A stretch of DNA of 64,000 bases from Burkholderiales bacterium (lineage in GTDB: Bacteria > Pseudomonadota > Gammaproteobacteria > Burkholderiales > SG8-41): NCBI GenBank assembly GCA_030683105.1, contig JAUXMZ010000012.1, positions 50,899 to 114,898 of the forward strand. Direction: 5' to 3'. Below, one piece after another: positions 29,572-39,281 of the stretch (position 1 is the first letter of the stretch; each line of letters opens with the position of its first letter). The notes under the pieces were generated by a model. The model was not told where the DNA came from and did no database searches. It worked only from the letters and a program-made list of their open reading frames with translations. The position numbers and the translations under genes were made by a program.

Positions 29572-30125
29572 GCGTGCAGAGCCTGCGCGAGCGCGTAAAT
29601 CTGCTCGTGCGTGAGCTGTGCCGCAGTGCGCGGCCTGAATATCATCCACAGCAACGCGCCGTTGACGAGGATCAACGCCACTTCGAGATAGAGCAGCGTG
29701 GCGATGATGCCGTGATTCTGCGGACGCATAAAAATAAAATAGAACCCGTCGAAGCTGGGCAGTACGGCGTTGGTCAAGGCGAATACCGATTCAAACGGCG
29801 GGAACAGCAGGACGACGATCAGGTTAACGCCTACTGCAATCAGGATCACGTTGCGGGCAGTGTGCCGGTGGCGCGGGGAATCTGGCGCGTTGTGCTGCAG
29901 CAGCAGCCAGCCGATTCCGGTGTTGATCAGCACCACGAATACTTCCAGCAGCAACAGGCTGTTGTTGACCTCGTGGTTTTGCGGTTTATTGAAATAAAAA
30001 TCGAATCCGGCGAACACCGGGAGGCGGGGCGCGGCAATCGAGAACTGGTCAAATGGCGGGAACAGCAGAATCAGAAACAGATTGGCTGCGGCGGTGGCAA
30101 GAGCTATGCACTGATTGCGATTCAT
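29556..30125 (-). CDS. Internally duplicated membrane protein of unknown function
   Basis: I do not recognise the family. The 189-residue protein consists of two tandem copies of about 68 residues. Copy 1 (about 10-76) has NLFLILLFPPFD, then VFAGFDFYFNKPQNH and LLLLEVFVVLIN. Copy 2 (about 95-163) has NLIVVLLFPPFE, then SFDGFYFIFMRPQNH and LLYLEVALILVN. Each copy has two TM helices joined by an aromatic-rich loop ending in PQNH. The C-terminal 25 residues are soluble and helical. ATG 30125 was preferred to the upstream TTG. It converges with the HNH gene. Confidence 0.75.
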   Translation of the reverse strand: MNRNQCIALATAAANLFLILLFPPFDQFSIAAPRLPVFAGFDFYFNKPQNHEVNNSLLLLEVFVVLINTGIGWLLLQHNAPDSPRHRHTARNVILIAVGVNLIVVLLFPPFESVFALTNAVLPSFDGFYFIFMRPQNHGIIATLLYLEVALILVNGALLWMIFRPRTAAQLTHEQIYALAQALHAKKLR

Positions 30126-30368
30126 GCGAGCCTGCGACAAAAAAACGCATTATAGCCGTGAGCATTAAGCTGATTTTGACCGAAATCTATAACCTTATGT
30201 TTTAATTAATAAAATAGATGCGTGGGCGCATCCGGGTTGTAGCGTCCAGAACCGTGGCTTGCTTCCGTAACTTTGCGCCAGATTGCTGGATTCGCGCCAC
30301 CGGCCCCAATTTGCTATGATGTAGGGTTTATCACTGTAGCACTATGATTTTTCAAGATATTTAGCCTT

Positions 30369-31196
30369 ATGAGCTTCGACCTGCACAGCCATTCCACGTA
30401 TTCCGATGGGTTGCTGACGCCGTTCCAACTGGTCGCACGCGCGGCCGGGCGCGGGGTGGATACGCTGGCACTGACCGATCACGACGAACTCAGCGGTCTT
30501 GCCGCTGCGCGTGACGCGGCCCAGGAACTGGGCATCACGCTGGTCAACGGCGTGGAAATATCCGTGTCATGGCATACGCTGACGCTGCATATTGTCGGTT
30601 TGCAAGTCGACCCCGGGAACCGCGATCTTGATATGGGTCTGCAACAGATCCGCCATGGCCGGCTGCGCCGTGCAGAAGCGATGGCGAAGAGCCTGGAACA
30701 GGCGGGGATTACCGGCAGTCTTGAGGGCGCGCGTGCTTACGCCGCGAATCCAGAACTGGTCAGCCGCACGCATTTTGCACGTTATCTGGTTGAGCGCGGC
30801 CATGCGCGCGATGTCGCTGCCGTGTTCAAAAAATACCTGACGGGAGACAAGCCCGGCTACGTGCCGCACCAGTGGGCCAGCCTGCAGCAGGCGGTGGGTT
30901 GGATCAGGATGAGCGGCGGCATGGCGGTGCTGGCCCATCCCGGGCGCTACAAGCTCGGCAATGCGCAGCGCGATGTGTTGCTCGCAGAATTCAAGGATCT
31001 GGGCGGCGTTGGCATTGAAGTGGTTAGCGGCAGTCACACCGAGCGCCAATTTGCCGACTGGGGCCGTCATGCGCAACGCCACGGATTACTGGCATCGGCG
31101 GGGTCCGATTTTCACGGCCCCGGTGAAAGTTATCGCGATCTCGGCGATCTGCCGGCGCTGCCCGCCGGGTGCACGCCGGTGTGGGAGCAATGGTAG
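30369..31196 (+). CDS. PHP-domain phosphoesterase (YciV/RNase AM-like)
   Basis: This 275-residue metal-dependent phosphoesterase shows the PHP motifs. DLHSHSTYSDG is at the N-terminus, LALTDHDELSG follows, then NGVEIS, a conserved AHPGRY, and GSDFHGPGE near the C-terminus. These supply the ligands for a trinuclear metal site. Characterised relatives are 3',5'-nucleotide bisphosphate phosphatases and the 5'-3' exoribonuclease YciV/RNase AM that trims rRNA 5' ends. It heads a + strand cluster with yciO, an M50 protease and trpS, a common arrangement in betaproteobacteria. Confidence 0.9.
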   Translation: MSFDLHSHSTYSDGLLTPFQLVARAAGRGVDTLALTDHDELSGLAAARDAAQELGITLVNGVEISVSWHTLTLHIVGLQVDPGNRDLDMGLQQIRHGRLRRAEAMAKSLEQAGITGSLEGARAYAANPELVSRTHFARYLVERGHARDVAAVFKKYLTGDKPGYVPHQWASLQQAVGWIRMSGGMAVLAHPGRYKLGNAQRDVLLAEFKDLGGVGIEVVSGSHTERQFADWGRHAQRHGLLASAGSDFHGPGESYRDLGDLPALPAGCTPVWEQW

Positions 31197-31280
31197 TGTT
31201 GAGTTTTGAGTGTTAAGTGTTGAGTTAATTTCTTAAGCGTCTGTAATTCACTAAAAACTCAACACTCAAAACTCAACACT
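31195..31280. repeat. Intergenic inverted repeat of TGTTGAG units
   Basis: The left arm AGTGTTGAGTTTTGAGTGTT plus AAGTGTTGAGTT (31195-31226) pairs with the right arm at 31256-31280, AACTCAACACTCAAAACTCA and on. The arm is about 25 bp with a small offset. It overlaps the PHP gene stop codon and ends 8 bp before the yciO start. Confidence 0.7.
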
Positions 31281-31288
31281 AAAAAAAC

Positions 31289-31912
31289 ATGGCGCAGTTT
31301 CTCACTCTCCATCCGGTCAATCCCGAGCCCCGGCTGATCAAGCGGGCTGCGGATATCGTGCGCAGCGGCGGCCTTATCGTTTATCCGACCGACTCCAGCT
31401 ATGCGCTCGGTTGCCATCTCGGCGACAAGGCTGCAGTCGAGCGCATGCGCGCCATACGCCAGGTGGATGCACGGCATCACTTCGCGCTGGTGTGCCGCGA
31501 TCTGGCTGAAATCGCGACCTATGCCAAAGTGGACAATCGCCAGTTTCGCCTGCTCAAAGCGGTGACGCCCGGTTGCTATACTTTCATCCTTCAGGCGACG
31601 CGCGAGGTGCCGAAGCGCTTGCAGCATCCGAGCCGCAAGACCATAGGGCTGCGTGTTCCCGATCATCGCATCATGCGCGCGCTGCTTGAGGCACTCGGCG
31701 AGCCGTTGCTGACCTCGACGCTGCAGTTACCCGGTGATGACGCTCCACTCAACGATATGGATGAAATACGCAGGCGCCTGGATCACCACGTAGACCTGAT
31801 TATCGACGGCGGGCCCTGTGGCATCGAGTTGACGACGGTGATAAACCTGACCGCCGAGATGCCGGTAGTCGTACGCGAAGGCAAAGGCAGTCTCGCGCCG
31901 TTTGGATTGTGA
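31289..31912 (+). CDS. yciO: YciO/Sua5-type L-threonylcarbamoyladenylate synthase-like protein
   Basis: This 207-residue YrdC/Sua5-domain protein is of the YciO subgroup. The conserved GGLIVYPTDSSYALGCHLGDK opens the domain, KAVTPGCYTFIL marks the central motif, and TIGLRVPDHRI and TSTLQLPG follow. Relatives TsaC/Sua5 make threonylcarbamoyl-AMP for tRNA t6A. YciO proteins are close paralogues with weak or uncertain activity. It has no Sua5 C-terminal domain. It lies between the PHP and M50 genes. Confidence 0.9.
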   Translation: MAQFLTLHPVNPEPRLIKRAADIVRSGGLIVYPTDSSYALGCHLGDKAAVERMRAIRQVDARHHFALVCRDLAEIATYAKVDNRQFRLLKAVTPGCYTFILQATREVPKRLQHPSRKTIGLRVPDHRIMRALLEALGEPLLTSTLQLPGDDAPLNDMDEIRRRLDHHVDLIIDGGPCGIELTTVINLTAEMPVVVREGKGSLAPFGL

Positions 31913-31955
31913 AAATGAAATGAACCGCCAAGCCGCCAAGAAGGGCAACTGCATT

Positions 31956-31964
31956 TGATATAAT
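31956..31964 (+). promoter_or_regulatory. Extended -10 promoter element upstream of the M50 protease gene
   Basis: TGATATAAT is a perfect extended -10 (TGN-TATAAT), about 90 bp before the GTG start of the M50 gene. No good -35 is visible, as is common for extended -10 promoters. The upstream GCCGCCAAG units look like intergenic repeat sequence. Confidence 0.5.
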
Positions 31965-32053
31965 TCGCATGATTGCAAGCGGCTTTTCCTGTTTCAGCAT
32001 CCACCGTGCAATGTTCTGGTGCTCTTGACGTCTTATAGCGGTTAAAGGTTTTC

Positions 32054-32752
32054 GTGGAACTCAATCTCTTCCAGACCATAGCGATATACGCGCTGCCCGT
32101 GGTGTTTGCGATCACGCTGCACGAAGCGGCGCACGGCTATGTCGCCAAGCATTTCGGCGACCTAACCGCGTATGCTGCGGGGCGGGTGAGCCTCAATCCA
32201 CTGCGTCATATCGACCCGTTCGGCACCGTTGCGCTGCCACTGATGCTGCTCGCGGTGAGCAAATTGTTTGGCGGCGGCGGCATCCTGTTCGGCTGGGCGA
32301 AGCCGGTGCCGGTCAATTTTGCCAATCTGCGCCGGCCCAAGCGTGACATGTTGTGGGTGGCCGCTGCCGGACCGGCGAGCAATCTGCTGATGGCGGTTTT
32401 CTGGTTGTTGATGGTGAAAGCCGGCCTGGCGTTGCAGGGCAATTATTTTGCGTTGCCGCTGGCCCTGATGGGTGCGGCGGGCGTGTTCTTCAACATTATC
32501 ATCATGGTGCTTAATCTGCTGCCGTTGCCGCCGCTCGATGGTGGCCGCATCCTGGTAAGCCTGCTGCCGCACCGGCTCGCATATAAAGTCTCGCGAATCG
32601 AGCCTTATGGTTTTATTATTCTGATCGTTTTGCTGTTCAGCGGGGTGCTGGGTTTTATCATGTGGCCGCTGATCGGCATTTCGATGTCGCTGCTTGCCCA
32701 GCTCTTCGGCGTGCCCCTGTCCGACCTGGTCAGGCTGGCCCGGGTGATTTAG
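32054..32752 (+). CDS. Site-2 protease family (M50) membrane metalloprotease
   Basis: This 232-residue polytopic protein has the M50 zinc protease signature. ITLHEAAHGYVAKHFGD carries the HExxH site in the first TM segment, and NLLPLPPLDGGRIL carries the second-site Asp in a later TM segment. AAAGPASNLLMA precedes it. It resembles the short FpvI/YwhC-type rhomboid-like S2P proteins without a PDZ domain. The GTG start at 32054 is used. It ends 18 bp before trpS, so the two are likely co-transcribed. The substrate is unknown. Confidence 0.92.
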   Translation: MELNLFQTIAIYALPVVFAITLHEAAHGYVAKHFGDLTAYAAGRVSLNPLRHIDPFGTVALPLMLLAVSKLFGGGGILFGWAKPVPVNFANLRRPKRDMLWVAAAGPASNLLMAVFWLLMVKAGLALQGNYFALPLALMGAAGVFFNIIIMVLNLLPLPPLDGGRILVSLLPHRLAYKVSRIEPYGFIILIVLLFSGVLGFIMWPLIGISMSLLAQLFGVPLSDLVRLARVI

Positions 32753-32770
32753 AAAAAGGAACAAGAAAAA

Positions 32771-33973
32771 ATGTATATCGACCGCGTACTGTCGGGCATG
32801 CGTCCCACCGGCAGCCTGCACCTGGGCCATTATCACGGCGTGCTAAAAAACTGGATCAGGCTGCAGCACGAATATGAGTGTTTCTTTTTCGTGGCGGACT
32901 GGCACGCGTTAACCACCCATTATGATGAACCCGACACCATAGAGCAGCATGTCTGGGACATGGTGATCGACTGGCTTGCCGCCGGAATTGATCCTGCGCA
33001 GGCGACATTGTTCATACAGTCGCGGGTGCCGGAACATGCCGAGTTGCATTTGCTGCTGTCGATGATCACCCCGATCAGCTGGCTGGAGCGCGTGCCGACC
33101 TACAAGGACCAGCAGGAAAAACTCAGCGACAAGGATCTGTCGACCTATGGCTTTCTCGGTTATCCGCTGCTGCAAAGCGCCGACATTCTGATTTATCGCG
33201 CCAACCGTGTGCCGGTAGGCGAGGATCAGGCGCCACATATCGAGTTTACGCGCGAGATGGCACGCCGCTTCAATCACGTATTCGGACGCGAGCCGGGTTT
33301 TGAGAACAAGGCGGAAGCGGCGGTGAAAAAACTCGGCGCACGACGCGCCAAGCTCTATCGCCAGCTGCGCACCAAATACCTCGAGCAGGGTGACGTTCAG
33401 GCGCTGGCGGCGGCACGCGCGCTGCTTGATGAGACTCAGAACATGACGCTTGGCGACCGTGAGCGCCTGTTTGGCTACATTGAAGGCGGTGGCAAGGTCA
33501 TACTCACCGAGCCTCGAACGCTGCTCACCGAAGCGGCAAAAATGCCGGGGCTGGACGGTCAGAAGATGTCGAAGTCGTACAACAACACTATTTCGCTGCG
33601 TGAGAATGCCGACAGCGTGGCGAAGAAAATCAAGACCATGCCAACCGATCCGGCGCGCGTCAAACGCAATGATCCGGGCGATCCGGAGAAGTGCCCGGTG
33701 TGGCAGTTGCATCGGGTGTATTCGGACGACCAGCGCAAGGACTGGGTGCAGCAGGGCTGCCGCAGTGCCGGCATCGGCTGTCTGGAGTGCAAGCAGCCGG
33801 TTATCGACGCCGTGCTTGAGGAACAGAAGCCGATGCGCGAACGCGCTGTGAAGTATCTGCATGATCCGTCGCTGGTCAGGAGCATCATTGCCGATGGCTG
33901 CGAGCGGGCGCGTAAGCTGGCCCAGGAAACGCTGCGTGATGTGCGGGAAGTCATGGGTTTGAAGTATTCATAA
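32771..33973 (+). CDS. trpS: Tryptophanyl-tRNA synthetase
   Basis: This cytoplasmic class I synthetase charges tRNA-Trp. The HIGH motif reads HLGH in PTGSLHLGHYHG, and the KMSKS loop is in DGQKMSKSYNN. At 400 residues it is longer than E. coli TrpS (334). The additional residues include an alpha-helical stretch (about 175-235, with RAKLYRQLRTKYLEQGD) between the nucleotide-fold half and KMSKS. This longer form is frequent in betaproteobacteria. An AAAAGGAACAAG purine stretch precedes the ATG. A Trp leader peptide was not seen. Confidence 0.96.
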   Translation: MYIDRVLSGMRPTGSLHLGHYHGVLKNWIRLQHEYECFFFVADWHALTTHYDEPDTIEQHVWDMVIDWLAAGIDPAQATLFIQSRVPEHAELHLLLSMITPISWLERVPTYKDQQEKLSDKDLSTYGFLGYPLLQSADILIYRANRVPVGEDQAPHIEFTREMARRFNHVFGREPGFENKAEAAVKKLGARRAKLYRQLRTKYLEQGDVQALAAARALLDETQNMTLGDRERLFGYIEGGGKVILTEPRTLLTEAAKMPGLDGQKMSKSYNNTISLRENADSVAKKIKTMPTDPARVKRNDPGDPEKCPVWQLHRVYSDDQRKDWVQQGCRSAGIGCLECKQPVIDAVLEEQKPMRERAVKYLHDPSLVRSIIADGCERARKLAQETLRDVREVMGLKYS

Positions 33974-34078
33974 ACACAATAAAAACATATAATTAAAATT
34001 TATTATTACAGTCGTTTATTAGGTATTTTCGGTATTGCCAGGATAGGTTAAAGCGGCGATACCCTGTACAATGAAACC

Positions 34079-34201
34079 ATGCAGAAACCACCCGCCGTGC
34101 GCCGCAAAATTTATCCCGTTTCAGGCCACACCACCGATTTTCCCGGTCCCGGCACCCCGGCAGCACGTTCTGACCGGGCTTTAGCGAACCTTTTCTCATG
34201 A
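34079..34201 (+). CDS. Possible 40-aa leader ORF overlapping scpA
   Basis: Too short for the ORF track. The frame opens at ATG 34079 and its TGA (34199-34201) overlaps the scpA start ATG in an ATGA arrangement. The predicted peptide is basic and Pro-rich (MQKPPAVRRKIYPVSGHTTD at its start). The coupling geometry is the only support; codon use is unremarkable and no family is recognised. It could be an upstream coupling ORF for scpA or chance. Confidence 0.3.
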   Translation: MQKPPAVRRKIYPVSGHTTDFPGPGTPAARSDRALANLFS

Positions 34202-35013
34202 CCGAAACGAACGAAGCCGCGACTGCCGCACCCATTGCCCTGGTCTACGGCGAACCGCTGCTCGAGGTGCCGCATGACCTGTACATTCCGCCTGATGCGC
34301 TGGAAGTGTTCCTCGAGCAGTTCGAGGGTCCTCTGGATCTGCTGCTGTACCTGATCCGCAAGGAAAATATCAGCGTTCTCGATATTCCGATGGCTAAGCT
34401 GACCCTGCAGTATCTCGAATATGTCGAGATCATGCGCTCGAACCAGCTCGAACTGGCCGCCGAGTATCTGCTGATGGCGGCGATGCTGATCGAAATCAAG
34501 TCGCGGATGCTGTTGCCGCGGCCCCCGAGCAGCTTGGACAGCGAGGAAGACCCGCGTGCCGAACTGGTAAGACGGCTGCTGGAATACGAGCAGATGAAGC
34601 TTTCGGCGCACCGTCTGAACGAGCTGCCGCAGGCAGGCCGCGATTTTACCCTGGTGCAGGTGTTGTTCGAACGCACCGCGGCGGAACGCCTGCCCGAAGT
34701 TAATCCCGAGGATCTGCGCCTCGCCTGGCTGGGGTTGCTCAACCGCGCCAGTGTCAATCGCCATCACAAGGTTACGCGCGACCAGCTGTCGGTGCGTGAA
34801 CACATGAGCCGCATCCTGCGCCGCCTGCAGGACTCAAAGTTCATCGAGTTTACGGAACTGTTCATGCCGCAGGAGGGCATCGCCGTGATGGTGGTGACCT
34901 TCCTTGCCATTCTCGAGCTGGCGCGCGAGACCATGGTCGAAGTCAGCCAGCAGCAGGCCTATGCCCCGATTTATGTAAAACTGCGCAGCGGCCCGGTTGC
35001 CGTTGTCGAATAA
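34198..35013 (+). CDS. scpA: Segregation and condensation protein A (ScpA)
   Basis: This kleisin subunit of the SMC-ScpAB condensin links SMC heads and helps separate chromosomes. The 271-residue protein has the kleisin N-terminal motif FEGPLDLLLYLIRKENISVLDIPMAKLT, a helical middle with AAEYLLMAAMLIEIKSRMLLP, and a C-terminal winged-helix segment (FLAILELARETMVEVSQQQAYAPIYVKL). It is followed by scpB. An smc gene is not in the window. Confidence 0.95.
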   Translation: MTETNEAATAAPIALVYGEPLLEVPHDLYIPPDALEVFLEQFEGPLDLLLYLIRKENISVLDIPMAKLTLQYLEYVEIMRSNQLELAAEYLLMAAMLIEIKSRMLLPRPPSSLDSEEDPRAELVRRLLEYEQMKLSAHRLNELPQAGRDFTLVQVLFERTAAERLPEVNPEDLRLAWLGLLNRASVNRHHKVTRDQLSVREHMSRILRRLQDSKFIEFTELFMPQEGIAVMVVTFLAILELARETMVEVSQQQAYAPIYVKLRSGPVAVVE

Positions 35014-35026
35014 CCCGGAACTGGAC

Positions 35027-35698
35027 ATGGAAGAAGAAGCATCCAATCTCGATCTCGCGCTGGTAAAAACAGTGCTCGAAGCCGCTCTGCTGAGCACCCA
35101 GGAACCGTTGGCGCTCAATGAGCTCAAGCGGCTGTTCGATGAGGATCTTGGCAATGAAATGCTGCGCAAGGTGCTCGAGGAGTTGCGCGAGGACTGGCAG
35201 CAGCGGGGCGTCGAACTGGTTAACGTCGCTTCCGGCTGGCGTTTCCGCACGCGGCCGGAATATCAAAAATTCCTCGACCGCCTGAATCCACAGAAACCGC
35301 CGCGCTATTCGCGGCCGGTGCTGGAGACGCTGGCGATCATCGCTTACAGACAGCCGGTTACGCGTGGTGATATCGAAGACATACGCGGTGTTACCGTGTC
35401 CCCGGGCATCCTCAAGTCTTTGGAAGCGCGTGGCTGGATCGATGTGATTGGACATCGCGAGGTGCCGGGCCGCCCGGAAATTTTCGCGACGACCAAGACC
35501 TTCCTCGATGATCTCAATCTGCGCTCGCTGGAGGAACTGCCTCCGCTCGAAGATCTGGGCTCGCTGGTGGACAATCCGGAAGCGGCGGCGTTGCTGCCGG
35601 ATATGGACGAATCCGGCGATCAGGACGTGCAGGCCGATGCCACGCCGGCATCAGATGTAGAAACCGGGCCGGCGCTGGAGTCTACGCAAATCCACTAG
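35027..35698 (+). CDS. scpB: Segregation and condensation protein B (ScpB)
   Basis: This 223-residue tandem winged-helix protein dimerises and binds ScpA in the condensin complex. Conserved segments are LKTVLEAAL-like at the N-terminus, the second-domain RPVLETLAIIAYRQPVTRGDIEDIRG and KSLEARGWIDVIGHREVPGRPEIFATTKTFLD. The acidic tail (DMDESGDQDVQ) is variable. ATG 35027 with a GGAAC ribosome binding site was preferred to the TTG at 34997, which overlaps scpA. Confidence 0.94.
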   Translation: MEEEASNLDLALVKTVLEAALLSTQEPLALNELKRLFDEDLGNEMLRKVLEELREDWQQRGVELVNVASGWRFRTRPEYQKFLDRLNPQKPPRYSRPVLETLAIIAYRQPVTRGDIEDIRGVTVSPGILKSLEARGWIDVIGHREVPGRPEIFATTKTFLDDLNLRSLEELPPLEDLGSLVDNPEAAALLPDMDESGDQDVQADATPASDVETGPALESTQIH

Positions 35699-35707
35699 AG
35701 AGCATTT

Positions 35708-36328
35708 ATGCGAGCTGTCCTGGTGGCGAATCCCAAAGGCGGCTGCGGCAAAACCACGCTCGCCACCAATCTTGCCGCCGGACTGGTGTATCGTGACAGC
35801 TCGGTGGTGATGTGGGATCTGGACCGGCAAAAATCATCCCTGGAATGGCTTGAGCTGCGCCCCCCAGCGCTGCCGGAAATCGCATCTCTCGGACGCAAGC
35901 ACGATCCCGACGACATTCCGGGCAAATCCGACTGGCTGGTGATCGATTCCCCGGCCGGCCTGCACGGCAAGAATCTCGCCCATGCCATCAAGCCGGTCAG
36001 CCACGTGCTGGTGCCGCTGCAGCCGTCGTTATTCGACATGGCGGCGACCCGCGATTTTCTGGCGGTGCTGCAGGAAGAAAAGAAAGTGCGCAAGCACAAA
36101 AACTGCATTGGCATTGTCGCCATGCGCGTCGATCCACGTACGCGTGCAGCCGCCACGCTGCAGGATTTTCTCGGGCAGTTCGAATTGCCAGTCGTCGCAC
36201 ACATTCGCGACACCCAGCTCTACGTCAACGCGGCGTTCAGCGGCAAGAGCATTTTCGATTTGCCGCCGTACATCAGCGAGCGCGACATCGCGGAGTGGGA
36301 ACCGCTGCTGGAGTGGCTGGACGAATAA
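35708..36328 (+). CDS. ParA-family ATPase (short, orphan)
   Basis: This 206-residue MinD/ParA-type P-loop ATPase has the deviant Walker A KGGCGKTT at the N-terminus, Walker A' WDLDRQKSS with the switch Asp, and Walker B WLVIDSPAG. It lacks the N-terminal HTH of plasmid ParA and there is no parB nearby, so it is an orphan positioning ATPase. It sits 9 bp after scpB, so its job may be tied to chromosome or cell-component placement. The proximity is suggestive only. Confidence 0.9.
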   Translation: MRAVLVANPKGGCGKTTLATNLAAGLVYRDSSVVMWDLDRQKSSLEWLELRPPALPEIASLGRKHDPDDIPGKSDWLVIDSPAGLHGKNLAHAIKPVSHVLVPLQPSLFDMAATRDFLAVLQEEKKVRKHKNCIGIVAMRVDPRTRAAATLQDFLGQFELPVVAHIRDTQLYVNAAFSGKSIFDLPPYISERDIAEWEPLLEWLDE

Positions 36329-36374
36329 ACGGCTGATGCGGCGGGCCGGTGTAATATTGCCGCGCGGCCGGGTG

Positions 36375-36665
36375 CTACTTGCCGAAATGCCGGCTTGCCT
36401 TGTCGAACGCTTCCTTCATTTTTGCCCAGGCATCGTCGGCGCCGCGCACGAGGTCTATCCAGGCATCGCCCGTCTCCGCCTGGACTTTGCGCATTTGTTC
36501 CAGCGCCTGGTCACGCTGGCGGCGGAAAGCGTCCAGCTGTTTTTCATACTCTATCAATGCATCAGCCTGCGCACCTCTGGTCCTGGCTTCCCATTTGCTG
36601 ACTTCAGCGTTCCACAGATCAAGTTGTGCTTTGAGCTTGTTCAGGTATTCGTCGCGCTGGCTCAT
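36375..36665 (-). CDS. Small coiled-coil protein
   Basis: This 96-residue, charged, almost wholly helical protein (MSQRDEYLNKLKAQLDLWNA at the start) has heptad-like spacing of hydrophobic residues through KQLDAFRRQRDQALEQM, and ends in an amphipathic AWAKMKEAFDKASRHF. Similar short coiled-coil proteins are common in proteobacteria and their function is unknown. It has a GGAGGA ribosome binding site. It converges with the parA-like gene. Confidence 0.8.
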   Translation of the reverse strand: MSQRDEYLNKLKAQLDLWNAEVSKWEARTRGAQADALIEYEKQLDAFRRQRDQALEQMRKVQAETGDAWIDLVRGADDAWAKMKEAFDKASRHFGK

Positions 36666-36783
36666 GGGTCCTCCTTCACGGGGGCTGATTGAGTATCGGC
36701 AACAGCATTTGATATCTTATTCTAATATATTCAATAAGTTACAATTTTTTCACAATAGACGTCAAGCACGGGACAGTCGCAGG

Positions 36784-38523
<1,740 letters not shown>

Positions 38524-38607
38524 TTATATTCAATGCCATGCGATCTGATTCGGGCTCACAGAGCTGGATTACTAGGTATGGTAACTGGTAAGCGCATCGG
38601 CGTGAAG

Positions 38608-39024
38608 TCAGGACTTCTTGCGGGGCTTGCGGGTTTTCTCCTGGCCGATCAACTCGACAAATGCCCTGAAAATGTCGGTTTCGGTAATGATTCCAACTAG
38701 GCGTTGCCTGCCATCAATCACGGGCAGTCCGCCAATCTGGTTGTTTGTCATCAACATCGCCGCTTCGGATATTGGCATCTTCGGCGCGGCGGTAACCGCA
38801 CCGCGGTGCATGATCTCGGACACTTCGATTCCCGACTGCAGATAATGCATCGCGGCAAGCACCAGATCGCGCTCGGCGAGAACCCCGATCAGCTTGTTGT
38901 GGGCATCGAGCACCGGGACATGGTGCATCGCGTGCTCTTGCATCAATGTCATCGCCTCCTTGTAGTCCGCATCGGCGCGGATGGTCACTGGATGCATGGT
39001 CATGCGGTCGCGTACTAGCAGCAT
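38608..39024 (-). CDS. CBS-domain pair protein
   Basis: This 138-residue protein consists of two CBS domains, an adenosyl-ligand sensing unit. The first contains DYKEAMTLMQEHAMHHVPVLD and LIGVLAERDL, the second PISEAAMLMTNNQIGGLPVID and LVGIITETDIFRAF. A short basic tail (KTRKPRKKS) ends it. ATG 39024 has a GGAGGAA ribosome binding site; the track start adds 21 residues. The 257 bp upstream, up to the alcohol dehydrogenase stop, hold a GGGGTC/GACCCC dyad and no gene. Confidence 0.9.
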   Translation of the reverse strand: MLLVRDRMTMHPVTIRADADYKEAMTLMQEHAMHHVPVLDAHNKLIGVLAERDLVLAAMHYLQSGIEVSEIMHRGAVTAAPKMPISEAAMLMTNNQIGGLPVIDGRQRLVGIITETDIFRAFVELIGQEKTRKPRKKS

Positions 39025-39281
39025 GCTGGGTTCCTCCAGACTTAATGCAGGCCATTGCCGTGAACCTGCGGAGAAAAGCGACGGCAAAACGATTGTTCCG
39101 TGTGGATTCCAGCGGCAGGGTCTGCAATGTTCAGGTTTAGTTAAAGGATAGGATTTTACGGGCAGGCCGGCTTTGACTTAGCGCAAGAAAGCAGTATCCC
39201 GGGCCCGGTCTTCAGGCGCATGAACGGGGCGCGTTTTAGGGTGTGGTTGGGGTCCTGCCGGGGATAGACCCCGCAACTGCG

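Noticed and set aside
39249-39272. GGGGTC/GACCCC dyad considered as a terminator after the alcohol dehydrogenase gene
   Set aside because: Long loop and no T tract on either strand.
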